A stretch of DNA of 64,000 nt from Mixta calida (GTDB taxonomy: Bacteria; Pseudomonadota; Gammaproteobacteria; Enterobacterales; Enterobacteriaceae), in NCBI RefSeq assembly GCF_002953215.1, contig NZ_CP026378.1:62001-126000 (forward strand). The letters run 5' to 3'. The first letter of the stretch is position 1; each line of letters starts with the position of its first letter. Positions 61,693-64,000 of this stretch are shown here, piece by piece. The translations under genes were made by a program, and so were the position numbers. A model generated the notes under the pieces. The model searched no databases, was not told where the DNA came from, and saw nothing but the letters and a program-made list of their open reading frames with translations.

Positions 61693-62621
61693 GCAAGCAC
61701 AAACAGCCCATCATCATCATCCGCAAGCGTAAAAAGCATGGCCATGACCATCATGGCGGCTCGTGGAAAATCGCCTACGCCGACTTTATGACGGCGATGA
61801 TGGCGTTTTTTCTGGTGATGTGGCTGATCGCCAACAGTTCGCCGCAGCAGCGGCATCGCATCGCCGAATATTTTCAGATGCCGTTGAAGGTGGCGCTGTC
61901 GCAGGGTAATCAGTCCAGCCTGAGCGACAGCGTGATTCCCGGCGGCGGCGACGATCTGGTGAAGAAAGAGGGCGAAGTCAACCGTTCGCGCCCGCGCGAC
62001 GGTGAAAGCGATAAAGATATCAGACGGCTGAAAAAGGCGCGCGAACGGCTGGAAAGCCTGATTAAAAGCGACCCCCGCCTCAGCAATTTCCAGTCTAACT
62101 TGCGGCTGCAGCTGACGGAGAACGGCCTGCTGATCCAGATTATCGATACGCAGGATCGGCCCATGTTTAAGCTGGGCAGCAAGGAGCTGGAAAGCTATCT
62201 GATGGCAATTTTCGAAGCGCTGGTGCCGGTACTTAACGAGCTGCCGAACCGCATCAGCCTGACGGGGCATACCGATTCTCTCCCCTATGCGCAGGGCGAT
62301 GTGGGCTACAGCAACTGGGAACTCTCCGCCGACCGCGCCAACGCCTCGCGCCGCGCGCTGATCAGCGCCGGCCTGACGGCGAATAAATTCCTGCGTGTGA
62401 TCGGCACCGCCGACTCCATGGTGCTGGAAAATACCGCGCCTGACAGCCCCATTAACCGTCGTATCAGTATCCTGGTATTAACGCAGAATAAAGAGAAAGC
62501 GATTATCAGGGACGATAATTTAATCCAGAGCATGACGGAAAACAGCAATATCGACGCCATTAAATCTGAATTAAAAATAACGCCTCAAACGGATGAGGGG
62601 ATGGCCGGACTTGCGAATTAA
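61689..62621 (+). CDS. motB: Flagellar motor stator protein MotB
   Basis: MotB anchors the stator to peptidoglycan. The 310 residues (E. coli 308) have the single TM with the essential Asp in SWKIAYADFMTAMMAFFLVM. The OmpA-like domain shows LTGHTDSLPYA, LSADRANASRRAL and NRRISILVL. A plug helix should lie just after the TM. Translationally coupled to motA and 21 bases before cheA. Confidence 0.97.
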   Translation: MSKHKQPIIIIRKRKKHGHDHHGGSWKIAYADFMTAMMAFFLVMWLIANSSPQQRHRIAEYFQMPLKVALSQGNQSSLSDSVIPGGGDDLVKKEGEVNRSRPRDGESDKDIRRLKKARERLESLIKSDPRLSNFQSNLRLQLTENGLLIQIIDTQDRPMFKLGSKELESYLMAIFEALVPVLNELPNRISLTGHTDSLPYAQGDVGYSNWELSADRANASRRALISAGLTANKFLRVIGTADSMVLENTAPDSPINRRISILVLTQNKEKAIIRDDNLIQSMTENSNIDAIKSELKITPQTDEGMAGLAN

Positions 62622-62642
62622 CTCAGGGTAAGGTTGAACAAT

Positions 62643-64000
62643 ATGGATGTAAGTGATTTTTATCAGACATTCTTCGATGAAGCCGACGAGCTGCTGGCGG
62701 ATATGGAAAAGTATCTGTTACAGCTTGATGCGGCTTCTCCCGATAAAGAGATGATGGATGCGATATTTCGTGCGGCGCACTCCATTAAAGGGGGCGCAGG
62801 CACCTTCGGTTTTAAAATATTGCAGGAAACGACGCATTTAATGGAAAACCTGCTGGACGATGCCCGCTGCGGCACGCTGCGTCTGACCAGCGACATTATT
62901 AACCTGTTTCTGGAGAGTAAAGATATTATGCAAGATCAGCTTGATGCCTATAAATCTTCTCAGGAACCAGACGAGCAGAGTTTCCAGTATATTTGCGAAG
63001 CGCTGCGGCAGATCGCGCTGCAAAATAAATCGGGCGCGGCGGCGACCGCTTCGACGGAGCCGGAACAGGCGACAACGTCTGCCAGCGTAGAGGCCGGCGC
63101 GGATCAGGGCTGCCTTACCGTGACGCTGATGAAAATCAAGGATCAGGAGGCGCGGCTGCTGGCCGATGAGCTGGCGAATCTCGGCACCCTCGTCAGCCAG
63201 CAACAGCAGGGCGACCGGCTGGAGGTGAAGCTGCAAACCACCGCCAGCGCGGATGAGATCGAAGCGGTGCTCTGCTTTATTCTGGAGCCGGAACAGATCG
63301 CCATTACCCACGGCGCGGCGCCTGAGACCGAAACGCCGCCCGTCGCGCCCGTAGAGGAAAACGCGCCGCAGCCTGCCAGCGTCGCCGCCCCGGTGAAAAA
63401 CGCCGCCGCGCCCGCCAGACCGTCGGCGCGCTCGCAGGCGGCGGAATCGAGCAGTATTCGCGTCGCCGTTGAAAAGGTCGATCAGATCATCAACCAGGTC
63501 GGCGAACTGATTATCACCCAGTCGATGCTGTCGCAGCTTTCCGCCTCGCTGGAGCCGTCGGTTCATGACGTGCTGATCAACAGCATCGCCCAGCTGGAGC
63601 GCAACGCGCGCGACCTGCAGGAGTCGGTGATGTCGATCCGCATGATGCCGATGGAGTATGTCTTTAGCCGTTTCCCGCGTCTGGTGCATGACCTGGCCGG
63701 CAAGCTGAATAAGCAGGTCGAGCTGACGCTGATCGGCGGCTCGGCCGAACTGGATAAGAGCCTGATCGAACGCATTATCGACCCGTTAACCCATCTGGTG
63801 CGCAACAGCCTCGATCACGGCATCGAGAGCGCGGACGTGCGCGTGGCGAAAGGGAAATCCGCCGTCGGCAATCTGACGCTCTCCGCTGAGCATCAGGGCG
63901 GCAATATCGTGATTGAAGTCAGCGACGACGGCGCAGGCCTGAACCGCCAGAAAATCCTGGCGCGCGCGCAAGCGCAGGGCATGGCGATCAACGACAACAT
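62643..64000 (+). CDS. cheA: Chemotaxis histidine kinase CheA (3' end outside window)
   Basis: CheA phosphorylates CheY and CheB in response to receptor signals. ATG 62643 follows AAGG. The HPt domain has the phospho-acceptor His in FRAAHSIKGGAGTFGF (His 46). An Ala/Pro-rich linker and a CheY-binding P2 domain follow, then P3 with VEKVDQIINQVGELIITQSM and RDLQESVMSIRMMPMEYVF. The P4 kinase N box THLVRNSLDHGIES and the start of the G1 box SDDGAGL are seen before the window ends after about 452 codons. The remainder, with cheW and others, should lie to the right. Confidence 0.97.
   Translation, partial: MDVSDFYQTFFDEADELLADMEKYLLQLDAASPDKEMMDAIFRAAHSIKGGAGTFGFKILQETTHLMENLLDDARCGTLRLTSDIINLFLESKDIMQDQLDAYKSSQEPDEQSFQYICEALRQIALQNKSGAAATASTEPEQATTSASVEAGADQGCLTVTLMKIKDQEARLLADELANLGTLVSQQQQGDRLEVKLQTTASADEIEAVLCFILEPEQIAITHGAAPETETPPVAPVEENAPQPASVAAPVKNAAAPARPSARSQAAESSSIRVAVEKVDQIINQVGELIITQSMLSQLSASLEPSVHDVLINSIAQLERNARDLQESVMSIRMMPMEYVFSRFPRLVHDLAGKLNKQVELTLIGGSAELDKSLIERIIDPLTHLVRNSLDHGIESADVRVAKGKSAVGNLTLSAEHQGGNIVIEVSDDGAGLNRQKILARAQAQGMAINDN

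Overview
The window is a stretch of Enterobacterales chromosome. The mnmE-yidC-yidD-rnpA-rpmH / dnaA-dnaN-recF-gyrB-yidB-yidA block has the E. coli order and near-E. coli protein lengths. Fairly GC-rich housekeeping genes, a 2-ketogluconate operon and a plant/insect-associate style of gene content suggest Erwiniaceae (Mixta, Pantoea or Erwinia type). That family call is inference from general resemblance, not from a database search.

Region 1 (1-7140) is visibly more AT-rich surface-structure DNA: the 3' part of a chaperone-usher outer-membrane usher, a two-domain fimbrial adhesin, and a large AIDA/pertactin-type autotransporter broken by three single-base losses that together restore the starting frame. 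Region 2 (7176-18453) is the dnaA block, with a bidirectional rpmH/dnaA control region dense in GATC sites and an unusual structured spacer between dnaN and recF. Region 3 (18454-25341) holds yidA, yidR, yidQ, ibpA (sigma-32 promoter plus a ROSE-type RNA thermometer), eamA, an unannotated 31-codon ORF with its own terminator, and avtA; the dgo operon and ibpB of E. coli are absent here.

Region 4 (25342-34598) has a periplasmic DUF4432 protein, four tandem 50-bp palindromic repeats, ghrB, a kguE-kguK-kguT operon with a LacI-family (PtxS-like) regulator and a perfect 14-bp operator, then yiaD, tag and an unknown membrane protein. In E. coli yiaD and ghrB are neighbours, so the kgu cassette appears to sit between them. 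Region 5 (34700-44720) has dnaT-dnaC, an MFS exporter coupled to a bestrophin-like channel, a sigma-28-driven chemoreceptor, and lldPRD (L-lactate use) with two LldR-type operator sites.

Region 6 (44867-64000) is a compact flagellar/chemotaxis locus: flgNMA on the minus strand and flgBCDEFGHIJKL, a second chemoreceptor, fliA, flhDC, motAB and the start of cheA on the plus strand. Genes that E. coli keeps in three separate regions are fused here into one island carrying its own master regulator (FlhDC), sigma factor (FliA) and anti-sigma factor (FlgM). Sigma-28-like promoters can be read upstream of flgM, flgK, motA and the first chemoreceptor, matching the classical three-tier cascade FlhDC -> FliA/FlgM -> late genes.
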